This document shows, piece after piece, positions 1 through 8,069 of a stretch of 64,000 nucleotides of DNA. The notes beneath the pieces are model-generated. The model was not told where the DNA came from. It saw nothing but the letters and a program-made list of their open reading frames with translations, and did not search any database. The DNA is from Arthrobacter pascens (GTDB lineage: Bacteria; Actinomycetota; Actinomycetes; Actinomycetales; Micrococcaceae), in assembly GCF_030816475.1 (NCBI RefSeq), contig NZ_JAUSXF010000001.1, forward strand, positions 310,001 through 374,000, given 5' to 3'. The first letter of the stretch is position 1. Each line of letters opens with the position of its first letter. The translations under genes and the position numbers were made by a program.

Positions 1-1
1 G

Positions 2-544
2 CTCGCCCAGGCAGTGATCGAGTCTCTACCAGCCGAAAAAAGTGTGGTTTACGGATCAATCGATGATGCCGCCCTCTACTACGCAACCTCGCCAGGTGGA
101 GGGGTAATCGAGGACGTGTGGGTTTGGCGGTGGGCCGCCGGCGAAGCTCCTCAACTGAGCAACCGCCATGTGGCCGATGTCAGTGGAGACATTTGGGCGG
201 TGGAGAGGGAGGAGCGCATCGATTTCGAGAACACTGACGGAACCGTCTTGTCATCGGTCCACTCTTCCTATGGAGACCGGACGGCTTTCGGCAGTGGCCT
301 CAGCCCTGGGGGCCGGTTTTGGTACGCCCCGGCCTATGACCTGATCGTCGAGACGGCGACCGGCACAAGCGTCAAGATCGAACGCGGTTTCCAGCAGCGC
401 TACGGTTGGGCCGGCGCTGAAGAGTTGACCCTGATCGGCCCAGGTATCTCCGTTTGCTCAGCAATAACGGGAAAATGCGAGGGACCATTCAAGTCCATGA
501 ACACGACGGGCCACACCTACCACTTCGGACTTCCACTCAACTAA
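2..544 (+). CDS. C-terminal part of an unrecognised protein (partial)
   Basis: The reading frame is open from the second base of the window, so the gene begins upstream and only about 180 C-terminal residues are visible; the first possible start here is a GTG at 14. The residues are rich in short hydrophobic strands with repeated Trp, Gly and Asp (WVWRWAAGEAP, GRFWYAPAYDLIVETATG), which resembles blades of a WD40/TolB-like beta-propeller. That is a fold impression only. A strong hairpin begins 45 bases after the stop and may end its transcript. Function not recognised. Confidence 0.55.
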   Translation, partial: LAQAVIESLPAEKSVVYGSIDDAALYYATSPGGGVIEDVWVWRWAAGEAPQLSNRHVADVSGDIWAVEREERIDFENTDGTVLSSVHSSYGDRTAFGSGLSPGGRFWYAPAYDLIVETATGTSVKIERGFQQRYGWAGAEELTLIGPGISVCSAITGKCEGPFKSMNTTGHTYHFGLPLN

Positions 545-588
545 GACCGGTTAACCATCCCTCCCAAAAGCGTTGACGTCAGGCAGCC

Positions 589-635
589 ATGCTGCGCAGG
601 GGCCTGGACAGAGTGCCCGGGCCCCTGCGCAGCAT
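589..635. repeat. Inverted repeat, perfect 16-bp stem
   Basis: The left arm ATGCTGCGCAGGGGCC (589-604) is exactly complementary to 620-635, with a 15-base loop. It lies 45 bases after the stop of the preceding gene and has no following T run. It could be a factor-assisted terminator or part of a mobile element; the sequence does not decide. Confidence 0.75.
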
Positions 636-838
636 CCCGCTTGGATGCCAAGGAGATGCAGGTCAAAACACCACTGGAGGCAGCACGAATCGCCAGATAT
701 TGAGGGCCATACGAGGCGCAGGGTGTTTCGCGGTTGCGTCTCGAATCCCTAGCTTTGCAAGACAGTCGACGGAGCAGACCGCCCGACCTTCTAACAGCGC
801 GGAGAGGCGGTGCTGCAGCAGCTGAACGGCACCAAACG

Positions 839-886
839 CGCCATTTAGCGCTGCGAAAATACCGCACTTACCGCTGCGATTCACAC
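839..886 (-). repeat. Solitary transposon-end-like repeat, copy 1
   Basis: Read on the minus strand from 885, this copy starts TGTGAATCGCAGCG and contains two imperfect direct units of the type CGCAGCGNTAAATGGCG. It matches the ends at 3535-3583 and 11881-11925 over about 48 bases. The 5'-TGT start and repeated internal units resemble IS21-family termini, but no istA/istB genes are in the window. Its outer edge points to higher coordinates, so any partner left end would lie before base 1. Confidence 0.7.
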
Positions 887-1027
887 CGCTGGCCCGTCCA
901 TCACCGATAACTGCTGACCGGCAGGATTCTGCGCCGTCCTGTTCAGTGCTGCCCAGGCCGCTTATGGCCTAGGTCGTGACCGGATGGATGGTTTTCCGGG
1001 CGGAATCGTAGCTCTCGGCGAATGTGG

Positions 1028-1639
1028 TCATCCGCTGGCTACCGACGTGGGGCCGCGGGTGGTGCCCGGAGGAATCGCGCTCAGCGCCTCGTACCTGGTT
1101 AGTACCACGCTTCCGGGAAACGTCAGCGTCTCCACGAGGTTCAGGTTCATCCAGCCGTCCAGCGCGGTGAAGAACGGCGTGCCGCCGCCCACCAGGACCG
1201 GATGGGTAACGATCGCATACTCGTCGATCAGCCCGGCCCGCATGGCCGCCCCGGCGAGCGTTGCGCCGCCGACCCTCATGGGGCCGCCGTCCTCGGCCTT
1301 GAGCCGGATGATCTCCGCGACCGCGTCGCCTTTGACCAGGCGGGTGTTCCAGTCAACCTTGTCGACCGTCGAGGAGAACACCACCTTCGGCGTGTCCCGC
1401 CAGTTCCGCGCGAACTCGATCTGCGCCGGGGTGGCGTTGGGCTGCTGGTCGCCAGTGGGCCAGTAGGAGCTCATCGTCTCCCAGAGCTTGCGCCCGTACA
1501 GCATCAGGCTGATCGCCCGCTCCTGGTCGAGCCACCACTGGAACAGTTCCTCGCTCGGCCCGCTCCAGCCAATGTCGTCGCCGGCCGCGGCGATGTAGCC
1601 GTCCAGGGTCAGGTTCATGCCGTAGATCAGTTTCCGCAT
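1028..1639 (-). CDS. RibD C-terminal/dihydrofolate reductase-like protein
   Basis: This 203-residue protein resembles the widespread YyaP/RibD C-terminal family of putative NADPH-dependent reductases. It opens with MRKLIYGMNLTLDGYIA, has the family strand-turn GRKLWETM, and a C-terminal core GGATLAGAAMRAGLIDEYAIVTHPVL ending in a GGG loop before the last strand. The substrate of such stand-alone proteins is usually unknown. After the expected end near VVLTRYE there are about 18 extra residues rich in Pro, Thr and Gly, which may be read-through into rearranged DNA because this end abuts the gene-free stretch. The start is a good ATG. Confidence 0.8.
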   Translation of the reverse strand: MRKLIYGMNLTLDGYIAAAGDDIGWSGPSEELFQWWLDQERAISLMLYGRKLWETMSSYWPTGDQQPNATPAQIEFARNWRDTPKVVFSSTVDKVDWNTRLVKGDAVAEIIRLKAEDGGPMRVGGATLAGAAMRAGLIDEYAIVTHPVLVGGGTPFFTALDGWMNLNLVETLTFPGSVVLTRYEALSAIPPGTTRGPTSVASG

Positions 1640-1654
1640 GGCGCCAGCCTTCCG

Positions 1655-2314
1655 TCAGTCGGTCTCCAGCGTATAGATCGGGCTCGGCGCGGGAAATTCA
1701 TCGCTGCGCGATGAGAGTGTTGCGTTCGCCAGGAGGAACGCGAGGAGGAACCAGCCACTGTAGAGGAGACTTGGATCCGGCGTGAGGGTGTCGTAGTCGA
1801 TGCCGTCCTCCGTGCCAACCTGTCGAACCCCTGTCAGGAATCCTGCGGTCATCAGGCCCACGGCGATGGCAGCTATTGAGACATAGACCCGGCCGTTGCC
1901 GGCCCACCGGCGGTTGACCCACGGTATGAGGCGAACAGGGAAGCCGAGCACGACAACTCCGAGGATAGTGACCGCTGGCCTAATGAGACCGTTCAGAGCC
2001 AGGCCGACCAAACTCAGCAACCCGTCGTAGGCGACCGCCAGGGACATCTGGATCACGTACCAGCTTGGCGCCAGTATGGCGAAAGCCAGAGCCAGTTGGC
2101 CGAACGGCGTCATACCCGTGCTTCCGTAACGCTCACGAGGAAGGTCGCCTAGCTTTTGAGGGGGCATCGGCGGTGGTGCGGCGAGGTACTGCCAGTTGGC
2201 ATCCCGGTACTGCGTGTCGCGGCTTACGGGGTAACGCGGGGGCCCTTGTGGGACACTCGCCCTTTCCCCGTAGTTGGCCTCTTCGCGCATGTCGGCCCTA
2301 GGCCGCTCTGTCAT
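1655..2314 (-). CDS. Hypothetical membrane protein, tandem paralogue B
   Basis: This 219-residue protein has a hydrophilic, Pro/Arg-rich N terminus of about 65 residues followed by four predicted membrane segments. It is clearly related to the protein encoded just upstream: both share a V(V)LGxPVRL motif, a basic loop with W-G-N-RVY, then RQVG-DG and TPxPxLL before the last helix. The two genes overlap by 17 bases (2298-2314), so they are probably co-translated. The second start codon lies inside the end of the first gene. No known family was recognised and no function is proposed. Confidence 0.7.
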   Translation of the reverse strand: MTERPRADMREEANYGERASVPQGPPRYPVSRDTQYRDANWQYLAAPPPMPPQKLGDLPRERYGSTGMTPFGQLALAFAILAPSWYVIQMSLAVAYDGLLSLVGLALNGLIRPAVTILGVVVLGFPVRLIPWVNRRWAGNGRVYVSIAAIAVGLMTAGFLTGVRQVGTEDGIDYDTLTPDPSLLYSGWFLLAFLLANATLSSRSDEFPAPSPIYTLETD

Positions 2315-2828
2315 GGGCGGTCCGGCTGCTGAATCGGAGGGGGAGCGACGCGTTTACCGCGAGGAAAGTAAGGACGAAGCAACCGGCCGTGAGTAGGCCC
2401 GGATGGGGTGTCGTTACGTCAAAGGGAACTCCATCGATTACGCCAACTTGGCGCTCCTGTACGTTGAAAACGGCAATCAGGAGCCCTGCTCCGGCGGCCG
2501 CAATGAGAATGTACACTCGCCAGTTTCCCAGCCACCACCGGCTCAACCGGCGGTTCAGGCGAACAGGAAGGCCAAGCACCACGCCTGCCCCCATCACGAA
2601 AAAAGGTCCGATCATCAGGAAGATGACGGCGCCTAGGAACTCATATCCAGGGCTCGCAGACATCATGCATACGAACCACAGAACGCCAAGGATTGGATAG
2701 GCGATGGCCAGTTGGCTGATCGGGGCGATGTCAGGCATGTCAGCTGGTCTCACCCAGGCGCGCGGTTCCTCCGCTTGCGCCTCCACGTTCACTCGCGTCG
2801 GTGCATGTGAGTCTGCTTGTTCCCCCAT
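2298..2828 (-). CDS. Hypothetical membrane protein, tandem paralogue A
   Basis: First gene of a two-gene operon. The 176-residue product has a short acidic N terminus (about 35 residues) and four predicted transmembrane helices. The region from VVLGLPVRLNRR to FLAVNASL aligns by eye with the downstream paralogue, sharing the GN-RVY loop and RQVG-DGV segment, so the pair arose by tandem duplication. No signal peptide or catalytic motif is visible. The 175 bases between it and the divergent kinase gene must hold both promoters. Function not recognised. Confidence 0.7.
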   Translation of the reverse strand: MGEQADSHAPTRVNVEAQAEEPRAWVRPADMPDIAPISQLAIAYPILGVLWFVCMMSASPGYEFLGAVIFLMIGPFFVMGAGVVLGLPVRLNRRLSRWWLGNWRVYILIAAAGAGLLIAVFNVQERQVGVIDGVPFDVTTPHPGLLTAGCFVLTFLAVNASLPLRFSSRTAHDRAA

Positions 2829-3003
2829 CCCGTCATTATGCCGGAGTTTGCTCGGCCCTCCGCGGCCTTGCGCGCATGGCCGGCAAAAGGCTCAGACTTG
2901 ATCACGCCTGGCTCTTGATGATGGTCATAGGTTCCGAGAGCGGTGGTGTTAGGGAGCGGCTAAAGGCTATCGGGACGAGGTGTGGCCATGGCTACGATGA
3001 GGC

Positions 3004-3510
3004 ATGGGCCGAAAGAATTACCTGATCGAAGGCGTTTCTGGCACGGGCAAGACGGCTGTATGTGAAGAGTTGAAACGGCGAGGTTTTCACGCCATCAACG
3101 GCGACCGCGAGTTGGCTTATCAAGGCAATCCGGAAACCGGTAGACCGGTAGCTGGAGTCACTGGCATATCCGTGCATGATCATCACATCTGGGACGTGGA
3201 CTCCGTTAGGGCTCAGATCGCAGACGAGTCTGAGGCAGTGACGTTCTTCTGCGGTGGTTCAAGAAATTTCCCTAAGTTCATTGACTTATTTGATGGTGTC
3301 TTCGTTCTCGAACTCGACCCTGAGACTTTATACCGGCGGCTTAACCAGCGGACACCGGGGGAGTGGGGAGGACGACCTGAGGAACGCGAAATGATCAAAC
3401 ACCTGCATCGGACAGGAGAAGATGTGCCAGGTAATGCAATCAAGATTGACGCCACCGTAGGCCTTGCGGAGGTCGTAGACGCAATTCTTAGCGCAATACG
3501 GACAATCTGA
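3004..3510 (+). CDS. Small P-loop nucleoside/nucleotide kinase-like protein
   Basis: The 168-residue protein begins with a Walker A motif, GVSGTGKT, at about residues 9-16, followed by a short helix and HAINGDRE, as in small cytosolic kinases of the AAA_18/shikimate- or gluconate-kinase type. A lid-like basic segment lies near residues 108-125 (LYRRLNQRTPGEWGGR). The length is typical of such single-domain kinases. The phosphate acceptor cannot be told from the sequence. It is a single gene that ends 24 bases before the left end of the putative 8.4-kb mobile unit, so it belongs to the host side of that insertion. Confidence 0.75.
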   Translation: MGRKNYLIEGVSGTGKTAVCEELKRRGFHAINGDRELAYQGNPETGRPVAGVTGISVHDHHIWDVDSVRAQIADESEAVTFFCGGSRNFPKFIDLFDGVFVLELDPETLYRRLNQRTPGEWGGRPEEREMIKHLHRTGEDVPGNAIKIDATVGLAEVVDAILSAIRTI

Positions 3511-3526
3511 GAGTTGACGAGACTGG

Positions 3527-3534
3527 TGGAAGTT
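3527..3534. repeat. Putative 8-bp target-site duplication, left copy
   Basis: TGGAAGTT immediately precedes the TGTGA left end at 3535. The identical octamer immediately follows the TCACA right end at 11925. The match stops exactly at both ends, as expected for a transposition-generated duplication; IS21-family elements make 4-8 bp duplications. Confidence 0.75.
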
Positions 3535-3583
3535 TGTGACTTTCGGCGATAAATGGCGGTGTTTTCACGGCGCTATTTGGCGC
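3535..3583 (+). repeat. Left transposon-end-like repeat, copy 2
   Basis: It starts TGTGAC and carries GGCGATAAATGGCGG and GGCGCTATTTGGCG as two imperfect internal direct units. It is homologous to 11881-11925 in inverted orientation and to 839-886. It has diverged slightly more than the other copies, so this end may be older or partly decayed. Confidence 0.75.
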
Positions 3584-3620
3584 AGGGTGCCCGCAAGGGG
3601 AAGGCTATCCGGGCGGAGAG

Positions 3621-4157
3621 CTATTCACCGACTTGGCCGTCTACTGATTCGCGGAGAAGGTCGGCGTGACCGTTGTGGCGTGCGTACTCCTCGATCATGT
3701 GGGTGATTACCCAGCGGAGACTGGGTGACCTGCCGTCGGGCCAGGTCCTGCGCGTCTTGCAGTCGAGACCGCCGGCCTCGAAGGCCTTTTCCGCGGCGGT
3801 CCGAGCGCGGGCGACGGACTGCTGCCACAGGGTGCGCGCTTCGGCTGGGGTGTCTGCCCGGGCAGACTCCCACTCCCAATCCGGTTCTGCTGCCCAGTCC
3901 ACCGAGGCCCAGGGCTCTCGGGGTGGCTCGTCATGGAGCCATCGCCCGAACCAGTCGTCCTCCACGCAGGCCAAGTGCTTCATCAGCCCGGCGAGAGTCA
4001 TGGTGCTCGGAGGTAGGCGTTGCGAGAGTTGAGCGGCCGTGAGGTTGGCGCTCTTCCATGCGAAGGTCGCTCGCTGGTAGTCGAGGAACCCGGTCAAGGT
4101 CTCCCATTCGTTGCCGTCCAGAGGTGGCTCTGTGCGGCCGTGCTCATCTAGCGTCAT
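3621..4157 (-). CDS. DinB/DUF664 family protein
   Basis: Counting from the ATG at 4157 the product has 178 residues and looks like the DUF664 branch of the DinB four-helix-bundle superfamily, whose members often bind a divalent metal and include thiol-dependent transferases. Candidate ligands are His61 in the MKHLACVEDDWF helix and His161/His164 in the EYARHNGHADLLRE helix, a signature common in actinobacterial DUF664 proteins. An earlier ATG at 4187 would overlap the divergent acetyltransferase start, so the later one is preferred. The two genes diverge from a 28-base gap, implying tightly packed promoters. The substrate is unknown. Confidence 0.85.
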   Translation of the reverse strand: MTLDEHGRTEPPLDGNEWETLTGFLDYQRATFAWKSANLTAAQLSQRLPPSTMTLAGLMKHLACVEDDWFGRWLHDEPPREPWASVDWAAEPDWEWESARADTPAEARTLWQQSVARARTAAEKAFEAGGLDCKTRRTWPDGRSPSLRWVITHMIEEYARHNGHADLLRESVDGQVGE

Positions 4158-4185
4158 AGGGAAGACCTTAGAGCAGAGGACAGAC

Positions 4186-4785
4186 ATGGACTTTGGAGCC
4201 GGGGAAGGATTCGACCAGACCGCCGTGCGTGTAGTGCCAGCGACTGCTGATCAGTGGCCCCGACTGGGGCACGTCTTCGGAGCCCGAGAGAAGGACCCAA
4301 ACTCATGCTGGTGCCAACGATTTCTTCGGCACGAGGAGCCAGACAATCGGAGCGCGCTAGGACGTGAAGTGCAGGAAGCCGAGGTCCCGATCGGGTTGCT
4401 GGCCTACCTCGACGACGACGTCGTCGGCTGGACGCGGGTGGTACCGCGCTTGACGTTGCCGGGAGTCGCCGAGAATCGCGCACTCGCCAGGATCCTTGAC
4501 GATGATCCCGACGCGTGGTGGGTGTCCTGCTTCGTGGTGCGCCGCGAATACCGAGGGAAGGGCATCGGAACTGTGCTGCTCGGCGCCGCGGTGGACTGGG
4601 CAGCGCAGCACGGTGCCTCCATGGTCGAAGGCCACCCCATTGACACCAGCGGTCTCGCCGGCGCCCCGTCGCCATCTGCCCTCTTCACTGGAACACTCGC
4701 TATGTTCGAGCGAGTCGGGTTTGCCGAGATCGGGCGTACCTACCCAACCCGACCAGTGATGAGACAGAAGCTCCTGAACCGTTAG
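4186..4785 (+). CDS. GNAT family N-acetyltransferase
   Basis: A 199-residue acetyl-CoA-dependent acetyltransferase. The acetyl-CoA loop is visible as VRREYRGKGIGTVLL (Q/RxxGxG/A-type motif A) after the strand WWVSCFVV. The C terminus has the usual FERVGFAEIGRT segment. The start at 4186 is preceded by AGAGGA; an upstream in-frame ATG at 4111 lies within the divergent gene and adds an unlikely leader. An early CWCQRF segment is typical of a GNAT group often named only by domain. Resistance by drug acetylation is possible but not shown. It diverges from the DinB-like gene and converges on the PPOX gene. Confidence 0.88.
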   Translation: MDFGAGEGFDQTAVRVVPATADQWPRLGHVFGAREKDPNSCWCQRFLRHEEPDNRSALGREVQEAEVPIGLLAYLDDDVVGWTRVVPRLTLPGVAENRALARILDDDPDAWWVSCFVVRREYRGKGIGTVLLGAAVDWAAQHGASMVEGHPIDTSGLAGAPSPSALFTGTLAMFERVGFAEIGRTYPTRPVMRQKLLNR

Positions 4786-5039
4786 CCGGACGCTCAGCGG
4801 GCACGGAATGGCGTGGAAGCAATCGCATTGACGCCTGAGCTGAGATGCCCGGAAGCGGATCCTTCACCGGGCGCTCACTCGTTCAAAGTCTCGCTCGGCG
4901 TCGACGCTACCTGGGCGTACTTTTGTCGGGATCGAGGAGCAGATCTGATTTTTTGTAGGGTAAGACTTGCTCAGGGCATGGACCTGCGGTTTGTGGTCAA
5001 GTCTGATGCCGGGCATCGGTCTACCTGGCCTGAGTCTGC

Positions 5040-5657
5040 CTACTCCCGATAAATCCGCTCGGCGTACGACGGCCCGTAATAGGACTCAAGGTCCTCCAAC
5101 GGGGTTTCGGGTTGCGTGTAGGCCTTCGAGAGCACCGCGATGCTCGGCAGTACGTCCGTATTCCAGGTCTCGGGCTGCCACAGCCCGCTACGCAAGAATG
5201 CTTTGCCGCAGTGGGTGAACACTTCCTCCACGGAAACCACCACGGCGGCCCGCGGCCGGTGCCCTTTGACCACCATCAGGTCGAAGAATCCGGCATCGCG
5301 GACAATTTGTGCCGCCCCGTTGATCCGCAAGGTATCCGTACGACCGGGAATCACGGAAAGGATGCCGACGTTTGGGTTCTCCAGAATATTGTGGAAGCCG
5401 AACACGAGCTTGTTGCCTGGACGTTCCGGGATAGCGATGGTGTGGTCATCCAGCACCTGGATGAAACCGGCAGGATCGCCTTTCGGTGAGGCATCCACGC
5501 GACCATGCGCGTCCGTCGTCGAGATGACGCAGAAGGGGCTGGCGGCCAGCCATTGCCTGTCGAAATCGCTGAGTGAGGTGCGCACCTTCCGGCGCACACG
5601 CTCGAGCGGGAGCCCGATCAGGTCTTCGAGTTCGTCAGCGCTAGAGATGGTGTCCAT
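5040..5657 (-). CDS. Pyridoxamine 5'-phosphate oxidase-family FMN protein
   Basis: This 205-residue protein fits the PPOX-class FMN-binding family related to MSMEG_1061/DR2398. The split-barrel core is seen in SPFCVISTTDAHGRVDASPKGDP, then IAIPERPGNKLVFGFHNILENPNVGILSVIPG and TLRINGAAQIV, all typical flavin-binding strands. The C-terminal extension with EVFTHCGKAFLRSGLW is also characteristic of that subgroup. Members reduce or bind unknown small molecules with a flavin cofactor. It stands alone, convergent with the GNAT gene across 254 bases with no clear gene or terminator. Confidence 0.85.
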   Translation of the reverse strand: MDTISSADELEDLIGLPLERVRRKVRTSLSDFDRQWLAASPFCVISTTDAHGRVDASPKGDPAGFIQVLDDHTIAIPERPGNKLVFGFHNILENPNVGILSVIPGRTDTLRINGAAQIVRDAGFFDLMVVKGHRPRAAVVVSVEEVFTHCGKAFLRSGLWQPETWNTDVLPSIAVLSKAYTQPETPLEDLESYYGPSYAERIYRE

Positions 5658-5761
5658 GTCCCAAGCCTAAGTTGCTGGCCAAGCCGGTTGGCTATGGACG
5701 CCGGGTTGGCCGTGAACAAAATGTCCGTTGCCAATCCCTTTGCGGCTGCGGTTGCGGCGAC

Positions 5762-6145
5762 TCACCGGGCAAAGAATCGGCCTTGCCCCTGACGCGTTCT
5801 GGGATCAATCGGGTAGCCGAGCTCCTCAAGGCAATCCAGCACCTCGTTGGGGTGATAGGTCCAGAATGTCCACCAGGTTCGGTCCCGCCGCAGGAATCCC
5901 AGACCGTGAAAGGCATCTAGGCCCCTCATCGTCCGGTAAACCAGACTGACGTCATCCCGTTCCAGCCTCCATGGGCCGAAGAACCTGCCTAGCCCATGCC
6001 GCGTCCGGAACTCCAGATGCTCCTTTGTCGGGACGAGAAGGATCCATGGCGTGCCTGCCCTGAACTTTCCAGGGACAGCGAGCCCTCCCCTGAATTCTGG
6101 CTGCATATCCATCTCTTTCCAATCCACCTCAAGGCGCTCTCTCAC
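5762..6145 (-). CDS. Hypothetical protein, 127 residues
   Basis: The product has alternating short strands and many Trp, Arg and Phe residues (GTPWILLVPTKEHLEFRTR, FFGPWRLERDDVSLVYR, RTWWTFWTYHPNEVLDCLEELGYP), suggesting a small beta-sandwich with a C-terminal helix, perhaps PH-like. No catalytic motif, signal peptide or membrane helix is visible. The ATG at 6145 is used; a second ATG 11 codons on is possible. It lies inside the putative mobile unit between the PPOX gene and a truncated CYTH fragment. Function not recognised. Confidence 0.6.
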   Translation of the reverse strand: MRERLEVDWKEMDMQPEFRGGLAVPGKFRAGTPWILLVPTKEHLEFRTRHGLGRFFGPWRLERDDVSLVYRTMRGLDAFHGLGFLRRDRTWWTFWTYHPNEVLDCLEELGYPIDPRTRQGQGRFFAR

Positions 6146-6328
6146 ACCACCGTACTGGGCCTGATCGGGGAGGCGATTGTGACGTTCCTGCCCGATCCTG
6201 TTCGTCCGTGCAGACGATCTCTCCGGATGAAGTTCCCTAAATGACGCGAAGAAGCGTCGCGGCCAGCCACCGGCTTGCCGGCAGTGCAGGATGTCAGCTG
6301 GACGATCACGACGTGGTCTAGTGGGATC

Positions 6329-6400
6329 ATGCCGATAAACATCGAAATCAAAGCGCGCGTGGACAGTGTCGGCAAGCTGCGCCGGGGCCCTCGTGGATGA
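6329..6400 (+). pseudogene. Truncated CYTH/CyaB-like N-terminal fragment
   Basis: ATG at 6329 begins MPINIEIKARVDSVGKLRRG and stops after 23 codons at 6400. NIEIKARV is the conserved opening strand of CYTH-domain proteins (class IV adenylate cyclase CyaB and triphosphate tunnel enzymes). The rest of the roughly 180-residue domain is missing and the frame runs into the nucleotidyltransferase start, so this marks a deletion or rearrangement joint. Confidence 0.65.
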
Positions 6401-7184
6401 CGCGTCGTTCGTTGACCACGTCGCAGATCAGCTTGCTGCCCTTCCTGGCGTGCTTGCGGTGTCGCTTGGAGGGTCTCGAGCATCCGGCACTCATGGGCCT
6501 GGCAGCGACTGGGACTTCGCCCTGTACTACAGGGATCGTTTCGATCCCGCGGACCTGAGGGCCCTTGGCTGGGAAGGAACAGTCTCAGAAATAGGTGGCT
6601 GGGGTGGCGGTGTCTTTAACGGCGGAGCGTGGCTTGAAGTCGAGGGCCGTCGGGTCGATGTCCATTACAGGGATCTTCACGTTGTCGAACATGAGCTGGC
6701 CGAGGCGCAGCAGGGCCGCTTTCATATCGAGCCCCTCATGTTCCACCTGGCTGGTATCCCAAGCTATCTGGTCGTCGCCGAACTCGCGATGAATCGAGTC
6801 CTGCGGGGGGATCTGCCTCATCCGGCGTACCCACCGCGTCTGAGGGATGCCGCTCCGCCTGAATGGCGCGGGCGGGCCGACCTCACGTTGCATTACGCGC
6901 GCGCTGCCTATGTCGACGCCGGGAAGCTGACGGAACTGGCTGGAGCTCTTGCCACTTCCGCCATGATGAGCGCCCATGCTGTTCTGGCTGCTCGCGGTGA
7001 GTGGGTCACGAATGAGAAGCGGCTTCTGGAACGTGCCGGATTGCGCGATGTAGACGAGCTCATCAAGGGCCTCCGCGCCGATCCGCCCGCTCTTGAAGAT
7101 GCGATCGAACGGGCCAATCAGCGCTTTCACCGGCCTTGGGCGCCGCTAACGGCTAGCGCGCCTGCAAAGTGGCCAGAGAACTGA
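6393..7184 (+). CDS. Nucleotidyltransferase-domain protein
   Basis: From the GTG at 6393 the product is 263 residues. It carries the polymerase-beta nucleotidyltransferase signature GGSRASGTHGPGSDWDFALYY near residues 26-45 (GGS, then D39 and D41), with a further acidic position likely in RRVDVHYRD. The C-terminal half is helical and ends in a region typical of DUF4037-like or aminoglycoside-adenylyltransferase-related proteins. Such enzymes transfer a nucleotide to a small molecule or RNA; the substrate is not evident. An ATG at 6366 gives nine more residues but reads through the CYTH relic, so the GTG is preferred with moderate confidence. Confidence 0.8.
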   Translation: MDDASFVDHVADQLAALPGVLAVSLGGSRASGTHGPGSDWDFALYYRDRFDPADLRALGWEGTVSEIGGWGGGVFNGGAWLEVEGRRVDVHYRDLHVVEHELAEAQQGRFHIEPLMFHLAGIPSYLVVAELAMNRVLRGDLPHPAYPPRLRDAAPPEWRGRADLTLHYARAAYVDAGKLTELAGALATSAMMSAHAVLAARGEWVTNEKRLLERAGLRDVDELIKGLRADPPALEDAIERANQRFHRPWAPLTASAPAKWPEN

Positions 7185-7340
7185 GCCCACCTTCCGTCCG
7201 ATAGCCGCCCCTATACAGGGCTTTGAATTGTCCGCTCAGCGTTCCTGAAGTGAAACGCCCTGCGTTTACAGCAGGCGGGGCTGGTGCGATGCTGAACGCA
7301 CTGGGGCCGCTTTGGCTGTGGCTGAACAGGGGGTAGCAGA

Positions 7341-8069
7341 ATGAAATGGAGCACGCCGAGACCGGAAAATCCATGGCCGCACGACATGCTGATCCGGGTC
7401 GAGGATGATCCGCACAACCTGACTCTCCTACTCTTTGTCCGGCAAGCATGGTCGATCGCTACTGATATGGGGATCCCGCCGCTGGAACCCACGCCCGACT
7501 TCGGTGATTCCCAGATGCCGACCTCAGCAGATGCCGCTACATGGAGCACGCGCTGGATAAAGGCGTGGAGCCAGGCATGGGGCTGGTACGACATCAATGA
7601 TCCGACGCACCATCCCACTCCCGCAGAGATGCGCGAGTCCCCAGATCCGAGCCAGGGCTTGAACCCGTTCATCCCACCCTTTTGGGCCCAGCAGTACGAA
7701 TGGGAGGGCCTGGACCGCGACGCCTACCAAGCCTGGGAACAAAGTCTCATGCCCAAATTCCCACAAGATGCCGAGCCCCGAAGCCTTCAGGCACTCATTC
7801 CAGCGTGGAAGAGCGGAATCAACACCGTCATCGTTCTTCCTTACAAGGGATACTTCGCACAACGACTGAGCCGACGGCACCTCGCTGTGTCAGCTGACGT
7901 AAGAAACAACCCAGACGAGTACAGCAGGGCCTTGAGAGAGCACAACAGTAAACGACGTCCCGTAGAGGGTTCGGCTTGTGGACAGCTGAACCGCGCTTGC
8001 CTTTACCCCGGCAACGACGGGTCGGGAGAAGCTAGGCGGCCTGGTCTTGGAGCAAGCCGCGTTCACTGA
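7341..8069 (+). CDS. Hypothetical protein, 242 residues
   Basis: The central part has a Trp-rich stretch (WSTRWIKAWSQAWGWYDIN) and a HHPTPAEMRESPDPSQGLNPFIPPFWAQQYEW segment, then INTVIVLPYKGYFAQRLSRRHLAVSADVR, which reads like a folded cytosolic protein. The last 50 residues have a different composition and overlap the 3' end of the convergent decarboxylase-like gene by 38 bases, so the original C terminus may have been lost at a junction. No known family recognised. Confidence 0.6.
   Translation: MKWSTPRPENPWPHDMLIRVEDDPHNLTLLLFVRQAWSIATDMGIPPLEPTPDFGDSQMPTSADAATWSTRWIKAWSQAWGWYDINDPTHHPTPAEMRESPDPSQGLNPFIPPFWAQQYEWEGLDRDAYQAWEQSLMPKFPQDAEPRSLQALIPAWKSGINTVIVLPYKGYFAQRLSRRHLAVSADVRNNPDEYSRALREHNSKRRPVEGSACGQLNRACLYPGNDGSGEARRPGLGASRVH

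Larger units (their letters stand above)
545..1027. other. Gene-free stretch with hairpin and transposon-end relic
   Basis: No convincing gene is present in these 483 bases. The stretch holds a 16-bp-stem inverted repeat (589-635) and an isolated transposon-end-like repeat (839-886), listed separately. The short open frames here have no ribosome site and no recognisable protein features. It looks like debris of an earlier insertion. Confidence 0.6.

Noticed and set aside
4813..5052. 79-codon open frame between the GNAT and PPOX genes
   Set aside because: No ribosome site, no recognisable fold, and it overlaps the end of the PPOX gene.
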